Shown one piece after another: positions 36,573 to 45,782 of a stretch of 64,000 nucleotides of DNA. Location: NCBI RefSeq assembly GCF_002860405.1, contig NZ_NMWV01000006.1, positions 45,187-109,186 on the forward strand. Direction: 5' to 3'. The translations under genes and the position numbers were made by a program. Positions within the stretch are counted from its first letter, which is position 1. The number at the start of each line of letters is the position of its first letter. Below the pieces are notes generated by a model. That model saw only the letters and a list, made by a program, of their open reading frames with translations, searched no databases and was not told the origin of the DNA. Origin of the DNA: Bifidobacterium imperatoris (GTDB lineage Bacteria > Actinomycetota > Actinomycetes > Actinomycetales > Bifidobacteriaceae).

Positions 36573-37676
36573 ATGGCATTGCAGCATAAGCACACAATGC
36601 AGCACACGCGTGAGGCGGCTACCGCGAGCAGAACCGAGGCAGACCAGCAACAGCAGACGTTCACGCCCACTTCATTCAATGAGGCGATGGATACTGCTGA
36701 TATAGCGGCTGAGCGTCGCCGATTGAGGCGCAATCTTCTAATAATGCGTCTGATTACCATCCTGCTGCTTATTGCAGCACTCGCCGTGGCATGCTTCCCC
36801 CTGGCACTGCAATTCCAATCCGGTATGGAGCTTGCGAAAACCGCGGCCACCAGCGCCCAGAACGTAGCGAACTGGCCATACCCGCAAGCTGATGATGCGC
36901 TCAAAGCCGCTCATGAGTACAACAAGAAGCTTGCGGAATCAGGCCAGCCTATTTTGGGTGAAGCAGTGGATCCGTTCTCAGGAGCACAAGGTGGCTCGCA
37001 GGCCAGCGGAGAGGATTCCGCGTCCAAGAAGGACACCGAATATCAGAAGCTGCTGAATACTGGCGACGAAGTAATGGGCACAATCAAAGTACCCAAGCAA
37101 TCAATCAATCTGCCGATTTACCATGGCACCTCTGAGGAAGCCTTGGCATCCGGAGCCGGGCATTTGTATGGCACTTCGCTGCCTGTGGGCGGCGAGTCCA
37201 CCCATTCGGTGATTACGGGTCACCGTGGTCTCGTTGAGGCCATGATGTTCACGCGACTCGATGAGGTAAAGAAGGGCGACTTCTTTTACATTGAGGTTAT
37301 GGGGCAAACACTGGGATACAAGGTCGATCGCATTTCCGTGATTCTGCCTAATGACACGTCACAGCTCAAGATTGTGAAGGGCGAGGATCGCGTCACGTTA
37401 ATGACCTGCACCCCGTATGGCGTGAACACTCATCGTCTGTTGGTTTCCGGGCATCGTGTGGCAATTCCTCTGCCGGCTCCCGAACCGAATGATGTGCATG
37501 ATGCTCGCAACATAGCGATTGCAGCAGCACTGGCCGTACTGCTGCTCGGCTGGTTCTTCGTGTGGCTTGCGCGGAGGAAGCACGTGGCTCGTATTATGCG
37601 GCATGCGGCATTCTGGCCGTGGCAAAAGAGTCAAGGTTCCGAGCCGAATAATACGTTATTGGATGACGCCAAGTAA
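36573..37676 (+). CDS. Class C sortase
   Basis: Membrane transpeptidase that joins pilin subunits or anchors LPxTG-type proteins. The 367-residue product has an N-terminal helix (about 58-77), the sortase beta-barrel and a C-terminal membrane helix with a basic tail (about 310-335), the two-anchor layout of class C. Catalytic residues are visible: His217 in ITGHRG, Cys279 in MTCTPYG and Arg288 in THRLLVSGHR. A lid region with DPF (DPFSGA, about residue 133) precedes the barrel, as in pilus sortases. AGGGGAGG precedes ATG 36573. No pilin genes adjoin it, which is unusual. Confidence 0.92.
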   Translation: MALQHKHTMQHTREAATASRTEADQQQQTFTPTSFNEAMDTADIAAERRRLRRNLLIMRLITILLLIAALAVACFPLALQFQSGMELAKTAATSAQNVANWPYPQADDALKAAHEYNKKLAESGQPILGEAVDPFSGAQGGSQASGEDSASKKDTEYQKLLNTGDEVMGTIKVPKQSINLPIYHGTSEEALASGAGHLYGTSLPVGGESTHSVITGHRGLVEAMMFTRLDEVKKGDFFYIEVMGQTLGYKVDRISVILPNDTSQLKIVKGEDRVTLMTCTPYGVNTHRLLVSGHRVAIPLPAPEPNDVHDARNIAIAAALAVLLLGWFFVWLARRKHVARIMRHAAFWPWQKSQGSEPNNTLLDDAK

Positions 37677-37711
37677 CTGCCGCGCCCTCACGGGGAGTTA
37701 TGCCTGCGGTT

Positions 37712-38314
37712 TCAGGCCTCGCGGCGGCCGGCAAGAGCGCGGCCAAGCGTGACTTCGTCAGCATATTCCAAATCAGAGCCAACTGGCAGGCCACTGGCAA
37801 GACGCGTGATTTTTACTCCCACAGGGCGCAATAGCTGAGTCAAATAGCTGGTAGTCGCCTCACCCTCGATATTCGGGTCAAGTGCCATGATGACTTCCGC
37901 GACTTCCTTGGTTTCCAAGCGCTTGAGCAAACCTGGAATCTTAAGATCAGCAGGACCCACGTTAGCCATTGGATTGATTGCGCCACCGAGCACGTGGTAA
38001 AGGCCACGGTATTCTCTCGTACGTTCGATGCTCATCACATCTTTGGGCTCTTCCACTACGCAGATTACGGAGTGGTCGCGGCGAGGGTCGGCGCAAATCG
38101 GGCAGGGGCTCGTCTCGCACACATTGCCACAAATATCGCAGAACCGGACTTTATCTTTCACTTCTTCAATGGCTTCGGCCAGTTCTCGCGCTTCATCGTC
38201 CGGCGCGGACAGCAGATAAAATGCAATACGCTGCGCTCCCTTAGGCCCAATGCCGGGCAGGTTTCCGAACGCATCAATCAAACGCTGAATGGCGCCATCA
38301 TAGGCGAGTGCCAT
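37712..38314 (-). CDS. recR: Recombination protein RecR
   Basis: Clamp-like protein that acts with RecO/RecF in loading RecA at gaps. The 200 residues comprise a helix-hairpin-helix ([20 protein letters not shown]), the four-cysteine zinc site [16 protein letters not shown] (about 59-74), a Toprim domain ([15 protein letters not shown]) and the C-terminal Walker-B-like part. ATG 38314 lies 18 nt after the dnaX stop, so dnaX-recR is an operon, as in many bacteria. Convergent with the sortase gene; no strong terminator is seen in the 35-bp gap. Confidence 0.95.
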   Translation of the reverse strand: MALAYDGAIQRLIDAFGNLPGIGPKGAQRIAFYLLSAPDDEARELAEAIEEVKDKVRFCDICGNVCETSPCPICADPRRDHSVICVVEEPKDVMSIERTREYRGLYHVLGGAINPMANVGPADLKIPGLLKRLETKEVAEVIMALDPNIEGEATTSYLTQLLRPVGVKITRLASGLPVGSDLEYADEVTLGRALAGRREA

Positions 38315-38332
38315 GCTTACTGCTCCTTACCG

Positions 38333-41059
38333 TTATTCGCCGAGGTGCTTCTTGGCTGGCTGAATGTTCTTAGGATTGTGCGGATCATCAGCCGAAAACT
38401 CTTTGACCTCTTTCACCTCAAACATCTTCTTTAAATCGTCCAAACTCATTGCTCGAGAGTCACCGAGCGATTGGTCGCTCATCGAGTATTCGTCTTCTTC
38501 CGGGTCGATCGGCGGCTCGGGAGATGAATCCTGCTGTGAACCTATGCGGGAGTTGGCTGACTGTTGATTCCAAGGGTCTGCTTCCACCCTGGGTTCCGCA
38601 CTATATTGTGGCGATTGCGGTGCTTCCTGAGCCTGCTCCCAGCCGCTCGGCCCGGCCATATTCTGAGCCTGATTCCAAGGGTCTGGCGCTGCATTCGGCA
38701 TGGCTGGCGCTGGCTGATTCCACGGATCATCATTCACGGAAGCAACTGGAGCTTGAGGTGCTGGCTGGTTCCACGGATCATTGTCCGCAGTGGCCGCAGG
38801 GCTGGGCTGATTCCACGGATCCATATCCGATGGAGGCATAGCATCCGGAACTGCCGGCTGAGACTTGGCTTGGGGCTGAGGCTGAGCCGTGGCCGGTTGA
38901 GCCCAGGGGTCTATACCATCACTGGTATCAGGTACTGCAACGTGCTTCTTATGATGCTCTTCTTCTGCAGGTTCCGGTGTGCTAAGGTTTCCGGCCGCGT
39001 ATGGCTGGTTCTGTACCGGAGACGCACCTGTCGGCTTAGCCCAAGGGTCGTCGTCAGGAAGCTGCGCAGACCCTCGATGGGCATCCTCAGCTTCTTCGGC
39101 ATGACTGGAAGTCGCAGACTTCTGTTCCTTGGGCTCGCTGGCAGTATGCATGCCTAGTCCAGATCCCAAGCTTGCTGCGGCAAGACCAGCTTTCGCCAAT
39201 GCGATCTGCTGCTTGACCTTAGCCAACTGCTCAGGGCTCATGCGTTTGATGGACTCTACTCGATCGCCGTTGGCGGCAACAGGCGTAGGCGCAATAACAG
39301 TGGTTGCGCCGAACTCTTGGCGTACGGCGTCTTGCACTACGATTGCGGCTTTCTTACCGTTCGAGTCAACAGCCAGCGCAAAGGCATGCTGACTGAGCGA
39401 TTGATCGAATGTCAGCGAGAGGCATGGCAAGCCCTTGCGATTGGTACCAAACTTTACCGTTGGTACTTTGGCGCGAGTTACATATTCACGAATAGCTTCA
39501 GGCAATGCCGCAACGGCTGCATCCCATTTTTCGTCCACAGAACGGGTATCGTTCGCGGGGGCTGGAGCGGAAGCTGCGACCGGAGTGGCTGCTGCAGCAG
39601 ACTGCAGGCCAGAAGCCGGCTGCTGAGTGGGAGCTGACTGAGCAGCTGACGCTGAAGGCACAGACTGTTCAGCCGTCACAGTTCCAGTCCAATCAGATGC
39701 ATTGGTGGACACATTTGATTGCGGAGTTGGTACCGTCTGAGCTGGTTGCTGCGCACCTTGGGTGGTATTACGCGAGGAACCAACGAATCCGCCACGATTG
39801 GCTTGCTGCGTATTCGCATTGCGCGATGCCCCCACAAAGCCGCCCGAAGCCGCATGATGCTGCGCTCCAGCGCCAGCAGAGCTTCCCGAGTTTGTAGCGG
39901 CGGCATTAGCCGGCGCACCAGCTGTAGGCGCGGTAGCAGCGAGCGCAAATCCTGATTCAGCGCCGGCAAGCAATCTAGCGGCCAGTAATTCAAGTCTCAT
40001 ACGCGGTGAAATTGCCCCGGTCATGGAACTCAATGTGGCGTTGATGATGTCTGCCATGGCAGTAAGTTGGCCTAAGCCCAAAGCAGCAGCCTGACGATGC
40101 AAATCACCCATATCTTCTGCTTCGGCAGTATCAGACAGCACTGATTCAGCAGAATCACCGGCAAGTGTTAGTACCAGTAGGTCACGCACGCGAGCCAGAA
40201 GGTCTTCCACAAAGCGGCGTGGGTCAAAACCGCCCACCACAACCTTTTGAATCACTCCGTATAGAGTTTCGCCGTTATGGTCGATAACCGCATCGATGGC
40301 TTCACCGATAAGCGCTTCCGGAGTGAATCCGAGGAGAGCCACAGCGGCATCATGCGTAATAACACCTTCTACAGAGCCAACCATCAGTTGGTCGAGTACG
40401 GAAAGTGTGTCTCGCATCGAACCGCCGCCTGCGCGCATAGCAAGCTTGAGCACGCCAGGTTCGGGCTTAATGCCTTCCTTATCGCAGATCTTTTCCAGAT
40501 AAGGGCCCATAACCTCCTGTGGCACCAGGCGGAACGGATAATGGTGTGTACGTGAGCGAATAGTGCCAATCACCTTATCTGGTTCGGTGGTGGCGAAGAT
40601 GAACATCACATGCTCAGGTGGCTCTTCAACGATCTTAAGCAGTGCGTTGAAGCCCTGCTGCGTGACCATATGAGCCTCGTCAAGGATGAAAATCTTGTAG
40701 CGATCGCGGGCTGGGGCAAATCCAGCGCGTTCGCGCAATTCTCGAGCATCATCCACACCGTTGTGTGAAGCCGCGTCGATTTCTACCACGTCAATGGAAC
40801 CTGGGCCTCCGGTGGCCAGGTCCTTGCAACTGGGGCATTCTCCGCAGGGATGGGAGGTGGGGCCTTTGGCGCAATTGACGCAACGCGCGAGGATACGGGC
40901 AGAACTAGTTTTGCCGCAGCCTCGCGGACCGGAGAATAGATAGGCATGCGTAAGCTTGCCCTCGTCTAGGGCTCGCATCAGCGGAACAGTAACCTGGTCC
41001 TGGCCGATTACTCCTTCAAAGGTGTCCGGACGATAGCGTCGATACAGTGCAAGTGCCAT
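38333..41059 (-). CDS. dnaX: DNA polymerase III subunits gamma/tau
   Basis: AAA+ clamp-loader ATPase. The 908-residue product has Walker A GPRGCGKTS (44-52), a zinc module with four Cys (CVNCAKGPTSHPCGECPSC), LDEAHMVT and the sensor region FATTEPDKVIGTIRSR, followed by the collar (to ~380). From ~400 the tail is Ala/Gln/Ser-rich with a conserved tau-like segment near 530-620. The last ~240 residues carry seven DPW[NA][QK] repeats. ATG 41059. No A-rich slippery heptamer was noted. Operon with recR. Confidence 0.95.
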   Translation of the reverse strand: MALALYRRYRPDTFEGVIGQDQVTVPLMRALDEGKLTHAYLFSGPRGCGKTSSARILARCVNCAKGPTSHPCGECPSCKDLATGGPGSIDVVEIDAASHNGVDDARELRERAGFAPARDRYKIFILDEAHMVTQQGFNALLKIVEEPPEHVMFIFATTEPDKVIGTIRSRTHHYPFRLVPQEVMGPYLEKICDKEGIKPEPGVLKLAMRAGGGSMRDTLSVLDQLMVGSVEGVITHDAAVALLGFTPEALIGEAIDAVIDHNGETLYGVIQKVVVGGFDPRRFVEDLLARVRDLLVLTLAGDSAESVLSDTAEAEDMGDLHRQAAALGLGQLTAMADIINATLSSMTGAISPRMRLELLAARLLAGAESGFALAATAPTAGAPANAAATNSGSSAGAGAQHHAASGGFVGASRNANTQQANRGGFVGSSRNTTQGAQQPAQTVPTPQSNVSTNASDWTGTVTAEQSVPSASAAQSAPTQQPASGLQSAAAATPVAASAPAPANDTRSVDEKWDAAVAALPEAIREYVTRAKVPTVKFGTNRKGLPCLSLTFDQSLSQHAFALAVDSNGKKAAIVVQDAVRQEFGATTVIAPTPVAANGDRVESIKRMSPEQLAKVKQQIALAKAGLAAASLGSGLGMHTASEPKEQKSATSSHAEEAEDAHRGSAQLPDDDPWAKPTGASPVQNQPYAAGNLSTPEPAEEEHHKKHVAVPDTSDGIDPWAQPATAQPQPQAKSQPAVPDAMPPSDMDPWNQPSPAATADNDPWNQPAPQAPVASVNDDPWNQPAPAMPNAAPDPWNQAQNMAGPSGWEQAQEAPQSPQYSAEPRVEADPWNQQSANSRIGSQQDSSPEPPIDPEEDEYSMSDQSLGDSRAMSLDDLKKMFEVKEVKEFSADDPHNPKNIQPAKKHLGE
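38559..39050 (-). repeat. Seven DPWNQP-type codon repeats in the dnaX tail
   Basis: DPWAKP (near 39037), DPWAQP (38896) and five DPWN-Q units (near 38808, 38764, 38713, 38668 and 38568) are embedded in Pro/Ala/Gln-rich sequence. Spacing varies between about 15 and 47 residues; nucleotide sequences are diverged, so this is selection on protein rather than recent tandem duplication. Confidence 0.75.
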
Positions 41060-41168
41060 AGCTACTAACCTACCTTGCCCTCAATATTTGCGTGCGAACC
41101 GGCGAATAATCGTACACGCTTACAGGTATTAACATAGTGTCAATAACGGTTGTCATCAGGAGGTACTC

Positions 41169-41768
41169 ATGGACGAGAACTTCGAGGAGCGACGCGCCAG
41201 CCGTGGTGATGTTCGACGCGAAGCTATTGTGCGAGCCGCTCGCAAAATCTGCTTGGAAAAGGGATTCTCCAAAATCACCGTTTCAGATATCGCCGGTGAA
41301 GTGGGCATGACTCGTTCGTTGTTCTACCACTATTTTCCTGATAAAGATGCCGTAGCTGATGCCGTGCTGGATGATGTGATTGATGAAATCCTTAACCGAC
41401 TCGATCAGTGGAATCACGCTCGTGAAATCGGCAACGTAAACAAGGCCATGGATGACATGGTGCACTTGATACGTGCGCTTATCGCAGACGAGAGCCCATT
41501 CTCCAATCGCATGATACAAGATGGCAACGCTGAACTGTACATCAAATTCATCGACCGCGCTGCAGATCGCATCGCTGATTACATTGCTCAAACTACTGTG
41601 CGTGACTTTGAGCAAATGCATGGGTTGCCCATCAGCAATGTACACGAGACGTTCTTCACGCTGATTGTCGGACTGATTTCACTGGTCCGTTCGCACCCAT
41701 CCATCAGTGATGAAACCATCAAGCAGGTTATGGCTCAGACATTGCACATTGAAGGCTATATAGCGTAG
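41169..41768 (+). CDS. TetR-family transcriptional regulator
   Basis: The 199-residue protein has an N-terminal TetR helix-turn-helix (AIVRAARKICLEKGFSKITV...IAGEVGMTRSLFYHYFPDKDAV, about 19-66) and a helical ligand domain without obvious metal residues. CAGGAGGTACTC gives a strong ribosome binding site before ATG 41169. It is transcribed divergently from dnaX with 109 nt between, and convergent with the diacylglycerol-kinase-like gene. The target genes and ligand cannot be inferred. No palindromic operator is evident in the 109-bp region. Confidence 0.9.
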   Translation: MDENFEERRASRGDVRREAIVRAARKICLEKGFSKITVSDIAGEVGMTRSLFYHYFPDKDAVADAVLDDVIDEILNRLDQWNHAREIGNVNKAMDDMVHLIRALIADESPFSNRMIQDGNAELYIKFIDRAADRIADYIAQTTVRDFEQMHGLPISNVHETFFTLIVGLISLVRSHPSISDETIKQVMAQTLHIEGYIA

Positions 41769-41833
41769 CCGCTGATTTATCCAGCACCATGCAATGACTG
41801 ATACGACAACGCGGTGAAGCAGTCACCGACGAA

Positions 41834-42982
41834 TCAGAGGAATACGCCTGTAACCGGATCACGACCATCTCGCGCAATGGCTTCAGCCACACGCTCTTTG
41901 GCATCAACTTCTTGTGCCGCCACGGCAGGTGGCACGAGAACACGCAATGCACGGTCTTCCGCCACTACTCGTACAGGCAGATGGCCAATGTACTCGCCAT
42001 CTGCCATAAGAATAGGCGGTTCGTCGCCCTCTTCAGCACGCGTGATTTCGATTTCACGAATGCGTTTCCAACCGAAGACTTGGGATGCAAGTAGTCGGCC
42101 GTTGTATGCATTGGAAATCGCCACCGTGCACTCATGGAAATTCGGCACATGATCCATCCATACGAGGTCAAGCAATCCGTCCGAGAAGCATGAGTATGGC
42201 GAGACTTCAATACCGCCGCCAATATGTCGCGAATTCGCAACGGTCAGCAGCGGTGAGATGATATCCCGTTCATCCGTAGAACCATCAGCCAATGTGGCTT
42301 TGACGTGGTACCCGTATCGCTTCATCTGAGTGAGCTCCACCAACACTGCAGCAAAGTATCGCAGGCTGCCGTTCGGCAAGTGCGAATGATTCGCACGATC
42401 ATTAATGCTGGCATCGATGCCACAAGACAGCATTCCGGCATAGTAGCGATCGATGGGGAAAGCTTGTGTCGCTGAAACGCCTTCTGACATTTCGTATTCG
42501 CTACCCGTGGAAGGATTCACTGCGTATCCGCCCTCGAGAGAGGTCACACGCCCCATATCTACGTCTATATGAGAGCCACGCACAATGGCTCCCACAATGC
42601 CTTCCACTGCAGTCTCGATACGGTTCACCGGCAATCTCAGCCCTCGCGCAAAATCATTGCCCGAACCTATTGCCACGATGCCCAACGGCTTACCGCTGCA
42701 CCCCACGGCATTCGCACCGAGCGCAATCATGCCGTCGCCGCCGACTACAACCAAATAGTCGTATTCATGAGCGTGTTCACGTGCACGATTCAGCGAATCG
42801 TCGAAACTCTGGCCGGTAAGATCCACAACATCGAAATCATGGATTTGGCCTGCTTCATGGAGCAGGTCTAATACCTGTGCATCGATTTTGGCTCCTCGGC
42901 CTTTGTCTGAGGTGGGATTGCCTACCAATCCCACGGTGGTGCGACGTTCGCTGCGTTCACTTTCGGTCATGCCTTTCACCAT
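41834..42982 (-). CDS. Diacylglycerol kinase / sphingosine kinase-family lipid kinase
   Basis: About 382 residues matching the DagK/YegS family: GLVGNPTSDKGRG near the start (phosphate-binding), the GGDGM motif in YDYLVVVGGDGMIALGANAV, and GIVAIGSGNDFARGL. It should phosphorylate diacylglycerol or a related lipid at the membrane surface, recycling it into phospholipid synthesis. Two starts are possible (ATG 42982 or 42970), neither with a well-placed ribosome binding site; the frame also opens earlier at 43042. The C-terminus (from about residue 330) is a second beta-sandwich domain. Confidence 0.9.
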   Translation of the reverse strand: MVKGMTESERSERRTTVGLVGNPTSDKGRGAKIDAQVLDLLHEAGQIHDFDVVDLTGQSFDDSLNRAREHAHEYDYLVVVGGDGMIALGANAVGCSGKPLGIVAIGSGNDFARGLRLPVNRIETAVEGIVGAIVRGSHIDVDMGRVTSLEGGYAVNPSTGSEYEMSEGVSATQAFPIDRYYAGMLSCGIDASINDRANHSHLPNGSLRYFAAVLVELTQMKRYGYHVKATLADGSTDERDIISPLLTVANSRHIGGGIEVSPYSCFSDGLLDLVWMDHVPNFHECTVAISNAYNGRLLASQVFGWKRIREIEITRAEEGDEPPILMADGEYIGHLPVRVVAEDRALRVLVPPAVAAQEVDAKERVAEAIARDGRDPVTGVFL

Positions 42983-43120
42983 AGCTAATGGAGGCGAGAG
43001 AGCGCCAGAGCAAAAATCGAAGTTTGCTATGCGCTCAGTCACACTCGATGGAATCGAGTCATACTAATGCGTCTGCTCATACGTGCCATGCGTCTGGATG
43101 GATGCCTAATGCTGCGATAC

Positions 43121-43477
43121 TTACTCGCATGCTATAGGTCCGGCTCTCGCTTCCTGCGTGACTTTGGGTGCTAATGGCACTTGAGTTGTTACCGCGATAA
43201 TCAGTCGAACATCGTCGTCTTGCATCTCGCATTCAATCATTGAGGCTCCGTTAGCAGAAGCTACATGTTCTGCGAGCGCGCACGGCTGGCTAGTATCTGC
43301 GTTCCACAATGCATAGGCTGCGTTAAACGCTGCTAAATCAGCGATGGAGCGCGCTTTGTGATGGCAGAGCATCACATTGCCGATACTGGCAATAAGCGCA
43401 AGCACCACTGCGGTTACCATAACGAGCGTGGCACCTGCCACAGTGCCCGATCCTTCTTCAAAACGCGCTCTCATCAT
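43121..43477 (-). CDS. TadE/Rv3654c-like pseudopilin, tad locus
   Basis: The 118-residue protein starts MMRARFEEGSGTVAGATLVM, a short basic leader, then a Glu-containing prepilin-like motif (EEGSGTVAGATLVMVTAVVLALIASIG) and one membrane helix. It resembles Rv3654c-type TadE-like proteins of actinobacterial tad loci. The ~80-residue extracellular part has three Cys. It is expected to be a minor pilin cleaved by a prepilin peptidase not encoded here. AAGGAG precedes ATG 43477; the earlier frame start at 43513 lacks one. Last gene of the locus, 44 nt after the preceding TadE-like gene. Confidence 0.78.
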   Translation of the reverse strand: MMRARFEEGSGTVAGATLVMVTAVVLALIASIGNVMLCHHKARSIADLAAFNAAYALWNADTSQPCALAEHVASANGASMIECEMQDDDVRLIIAVTTQVPLAPKVTQEARAGPIACE

Positions 43478-43521
43478 TGGCTGTCTCCTTACTGGAGTCC
43501 GAATAGCAAACACGGCATCCG

Positions 43522-43908
43522 CTACTGCAGCATCGCAGTCGATTCCGCTTTAACCTGCACAGGCGTGAGATTCATGGGGCCAGGCAATACCGGACAAGTA
43601 ACTTGCACGTGTATGGCTTGCTCCGATTGGCGTATAGCCACAGCACTGTTGGCTCCAACGATTTGCGCTACAGCGTGTTGGGCTGCCGTCTCGTCACCGG
43701 AAACCATCATTGTGCGAGCCGCTGCCGATGCTGCGGAATCGCAGTCCATCGTCACCATGACCACGCGCCCCAATGCCAGTATCAAGCCAGCAATGGCTAT
43801 AACACTGGGCAGCACTACAGCGAACTCTGCTGTAGCCGATCCTTCTTCTGGTTGCGGAGGCAATCGCGCCCGCCAACATCGATAATGCGAGAACACCATG
43901 GCTATCAC
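43522..43908 (-). CDS. TadE-like pseudopilin, tad locus
   Basis: The 128-residue protein carries the TadE-type motif EEGSATAEFAVVLPSVIAIAGLILALG (about 21-47), with Glu at the prepilin +5 position, one membrane helix, and a small extracellular domain with two Cys that could form a disulphide. It is a likely minor pilin or pilus assembly subunit. GTG 43908 overlaps the upstream pilin stop (GTGA, 4 bp); ATG 43899 is the alternative. Neighbours on both sides are pilin-like, completing the pilin part of the tad locus. Confidence 0.82.
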   Translation of the reverse strand: MIAMVFSHYRCWRARLPPQPEEGSATAEFAVVLPSVIAIAGLILALGRVVMVTMDCDSAASAAARTMMVSGDETAAQHAVAQIVGANSAVAIRQSEQAIHVQVTCPVLPGPMNLTPVQVKAESTAMLQ

Positions 43909-44186
43909 CCAACGTTCAACGCTTTTTTGATGATGTTGAGCAGCAGTGTTTTCACCGCATCAGATTTGAGGATTGTTACGAGAAGCGCAGCAAAGCCTGT
44001 GGCAGCCACAAGTACTACCGCATATTCAGCCGTAGCCGCACCTTCTTCAGGGTTTTCCATAAACGTACGCAACTGGGCGTCCATCAGGCATATACGTTGA
44101 TGGATTCGAGAACGCATGCGGCATATGCCATCGCGCGCTCTCAGCACAGGATCCGGCCGATGCTCGGCAAGTATCAGTTCTGTCAT
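43905..44186 (-). CDS. DUF4244-type small pilin (Flp-like major pilin candidate)
   Basis: The 93-residue protein has a long hydrophilic leader (~45 residues) and then EEGAATAEYAVVLVAATGFAALLVTIL, matching the DUF4244 family found in actinobacterial tad loci and the Flp prepilin pattern (Gly before Ala, Glu +5, Tyr +6). It ends after ~20 further residues, so it consists mostly of the pilin helix. It is the best candidate for the main pilus subunit. ATG 44186 has AAAGGAA 8 nt upstream and is preferred to the earlier start at 44216. A 277-nt leader region separates it from tadC and contains a 63-bp repeat. Confidence 0.82.
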   Translation of the reverse strand: MTELILAEHRPDPVLRARDGICRMRSRIHQRICLMDAQLRTFMENPEEGAATAEYAVVLVAATGFAALLVTILKSDAVKTLLLNIIKKALNVG

Positions 44187-44271
44187 ACTGGTTCCTTTCA
44201 GCTTGTTGAACAGCAACTATGCAGTTCATAAGCGTTCGGTAATGGCGGTTGGAGATTGTGATATTGGTGGC

Positions 44272-44301
44272 CCTCACACCGGTTAAAGCACCGGCATGAG
44301 G
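44272..44301 (-). terminator. Stem-loop between tadC and the pilin genes
   Basis: CCTCA-CA-CCGG and CCGG-CA-TGAGG pair with an internal CA/CA mismatch around TTAAAGCA. It lies between the 63-bp repeat and the pilin start and could attenuate read-through from tadC. Confidence 0.4.
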
Positions 44302-44350
44302 TGCATTCCACTGTGAAGGATGTAGTGGCAGATTGCACGCTGAAACGGGG

Positions 44351-44413
44351 TATGTGGTTCTAGCTTGCCAAGTTATCCACACCCCGGCGTGTCATCCACA
44401 ACAAATGTGGATA
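44351..44413. repeat. 63-bp direct repeat with DnaA-box-like 9-mers, copy A (pilin promoter region)
   Basis: It is identical over 63 bp to 47940-48002. It contains TTATCCACA, TCATCCACA and the inverse TGTGGATA. Here it lies 165 nt upstream of the DUF4244 pilin start and 51 nt after the tadC stop. Confidence 0.9.
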
Positions 44414-44463
44414 CGTGCGCGAGCACGCTCAGAGCATTGCGGCAGAAACAGGTCAATCTCTTG

Positions 44464-45114
44464 CTACATCACAAAAGAAACAATTGAGGGAATGACACCG
44501 ATTGCTATAAAAGCCGGCAAAAAACATAATCCTGTTGGCAGCAGTAGTTTCACAGAAAGTTTTGCCGCATTGCGTTCGATGACAGAACGTTCATCGCTAT
44601 CCATTTGCTCCAGAGTGGCTTCGAGCCTCACACCAGGCGCATCGCCATGCATCCAGGATGGTTCCAATGCCAAACGAATCATCGTCAAATAACTGTCAAC
44701 ATTTTTGCTGTCAGTACGCGTATTAGCGTTAGCTCTTATCTGCTCATTCACGTGAAAATCATTCTCTGATTGTGCGGTATTACCGCGGTTACACTCCGCG
44801 ATACGCCACGCATCAGCCCAGCGCACACCTTGCTGCAGTCTCAACCCAACCTGCTCCAATGCTGCGCCGATCTCGCCTCCGACTGCGTTACCAACAGCTT
44901 CGCACGCAGCAGGAATCGAAGACCCCTGAGCAACTGCCACGCGCAGCAACCGTAATATCAACATGGGTTGCAACGCATCATCTGGAATAGTCGGATAATC
45001 ACTGTCACCGTTCATGGCATTACGCAATCGACCGATTGCCACCACAGGCTTGCAGTACAACCATGATGCCAACGCAGCGCATGCCGCAGCAATACCGATC
45101 CACATTGATTCCAT
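44464..45114 (-). CDS. tadC: TadC-like type II secretion F-domain membrane protein
   Basis: The 216-residue inner-membrane protein is predicted to form part of the tad platform with TadB. It has helices at about 3-20, 165-185 and 195-215 and a central cytoplasmic F-domain (ILRLLRVAVAQGSSIPAACEAVG...). A hydrophilic insertion (ECNRGNTAQSENDFHVNEQIRAN) around 115-137 is unusual. ATG 45114 overlaps the tadB stop in TGATG (1 nt), so translation is coupled. The extended upstream frame is discounted because it would run into tadB. Confidence 0.82.
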   Translation of the reverse strand: MESMWIGIAAACAALASWLYCKPVVAIGRLRNAMNGDSDYPTIPDDALQPMLILRLLRVAVAQGSSIPAACEAVGNAVGGEIGAALEQVGLRLQQGVRWADAWRIAECNRGNTAQSENDFHVNEQIRANANTRTDSKNVDSYLTMIRLALEPSWMHGDAPGVRLEATLEQMDSDERSVIERNAAKLSVKLLLPTGLCFLPAFIAIGVIPSIVSFVM

Positions 45115-45782
45115 CACGAATGCTTTCGTATTAACGCTTGGACCCACAGCAAACCCACCGCATAGCTGCATCCTCCTGAAATCAGGCACACTAATCCACG
45201 CGTAGATCCCAGCAAAACATTCAGCGGATGTGCTCCCATCAGTTCGCCAAGCGCCACGGTTGCTGCTGGCAATGCGCTCAGTAATCCGACCGTGGCCTTG
45301 GGCACTGCGAGCGCTTGCTCTTGCGCATGCTGGAGTAATCTCATCTGCCTATATGCCGCCAGCACCACTTCCAAGCATGGCGATGCCCGGCACCCCAACC
45401 GTTCGCTGACTTGCGCTGCTGCATGCACGCCTTGAGATACACGAACTGCCTGATGATAGGTTTCATCAGGCAAGCGAATCTTCTCAAACATGACCAGCAA
45501 CCTGATGTGCGTTAATCTTGCGGTTGCAAAACGGCTCCCGTGCATATCTTCACATGCTTCGAGCAGCGTACCGCCGCTGTTCAGGCGTGCAATCATTGCA
45601 GTTAACGCCTGTGCAATGCCAATGCGCTGGGTTCTGCGACGTATCGGGGAAGTTGTCTGCAATACGTCATAGCGAGCGCCTTGGGCATGGCATTTCTTCC
45701 GCAGACGAACAGCACTGTTTGACTGCGGCCATATCAGTATGGCGACCATCACCATTGCGGCGCACAAGTAGTGCAATTCCAT
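45114..45782 (-). CDS. tadB: TadB-like type II secretion F-domain membrane protein
   Basis: The 222-residue membrane protein has an N-terminal helix, a cytoplasmic basic segment (RLRKKCHAQGARYDV), an F-domain with LTAMIARLNSGGTLLEACEDM and two C-terminal helices around 165-185 and 195-215. It is the expected partner of TadC in the tad pilus base. The reading frame overlaps the end of tadA by 34 bp and the start of tadC by 1 nt. Confidence 0.82.
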   Translation of the reverse strand: MELHYLCAAMVMVAILIWPQSNSAVRLRKKCHAQGARYDVLQTTSPIRRRTQRIGIAQALTAMIARLNSGGTLLEACEDMHGSRFATARLTHIRLLVMFEKIRLPDETYHQAVRVSQGVHAAAQVSERLGCRASPCLEVVLAAYRQMRLLQHAQEQALAVPKATVGLLSALPAATVALGELMGAHPLNVLLGSTRGLVCLISGGCSYAVGLLWVQALIRKHS

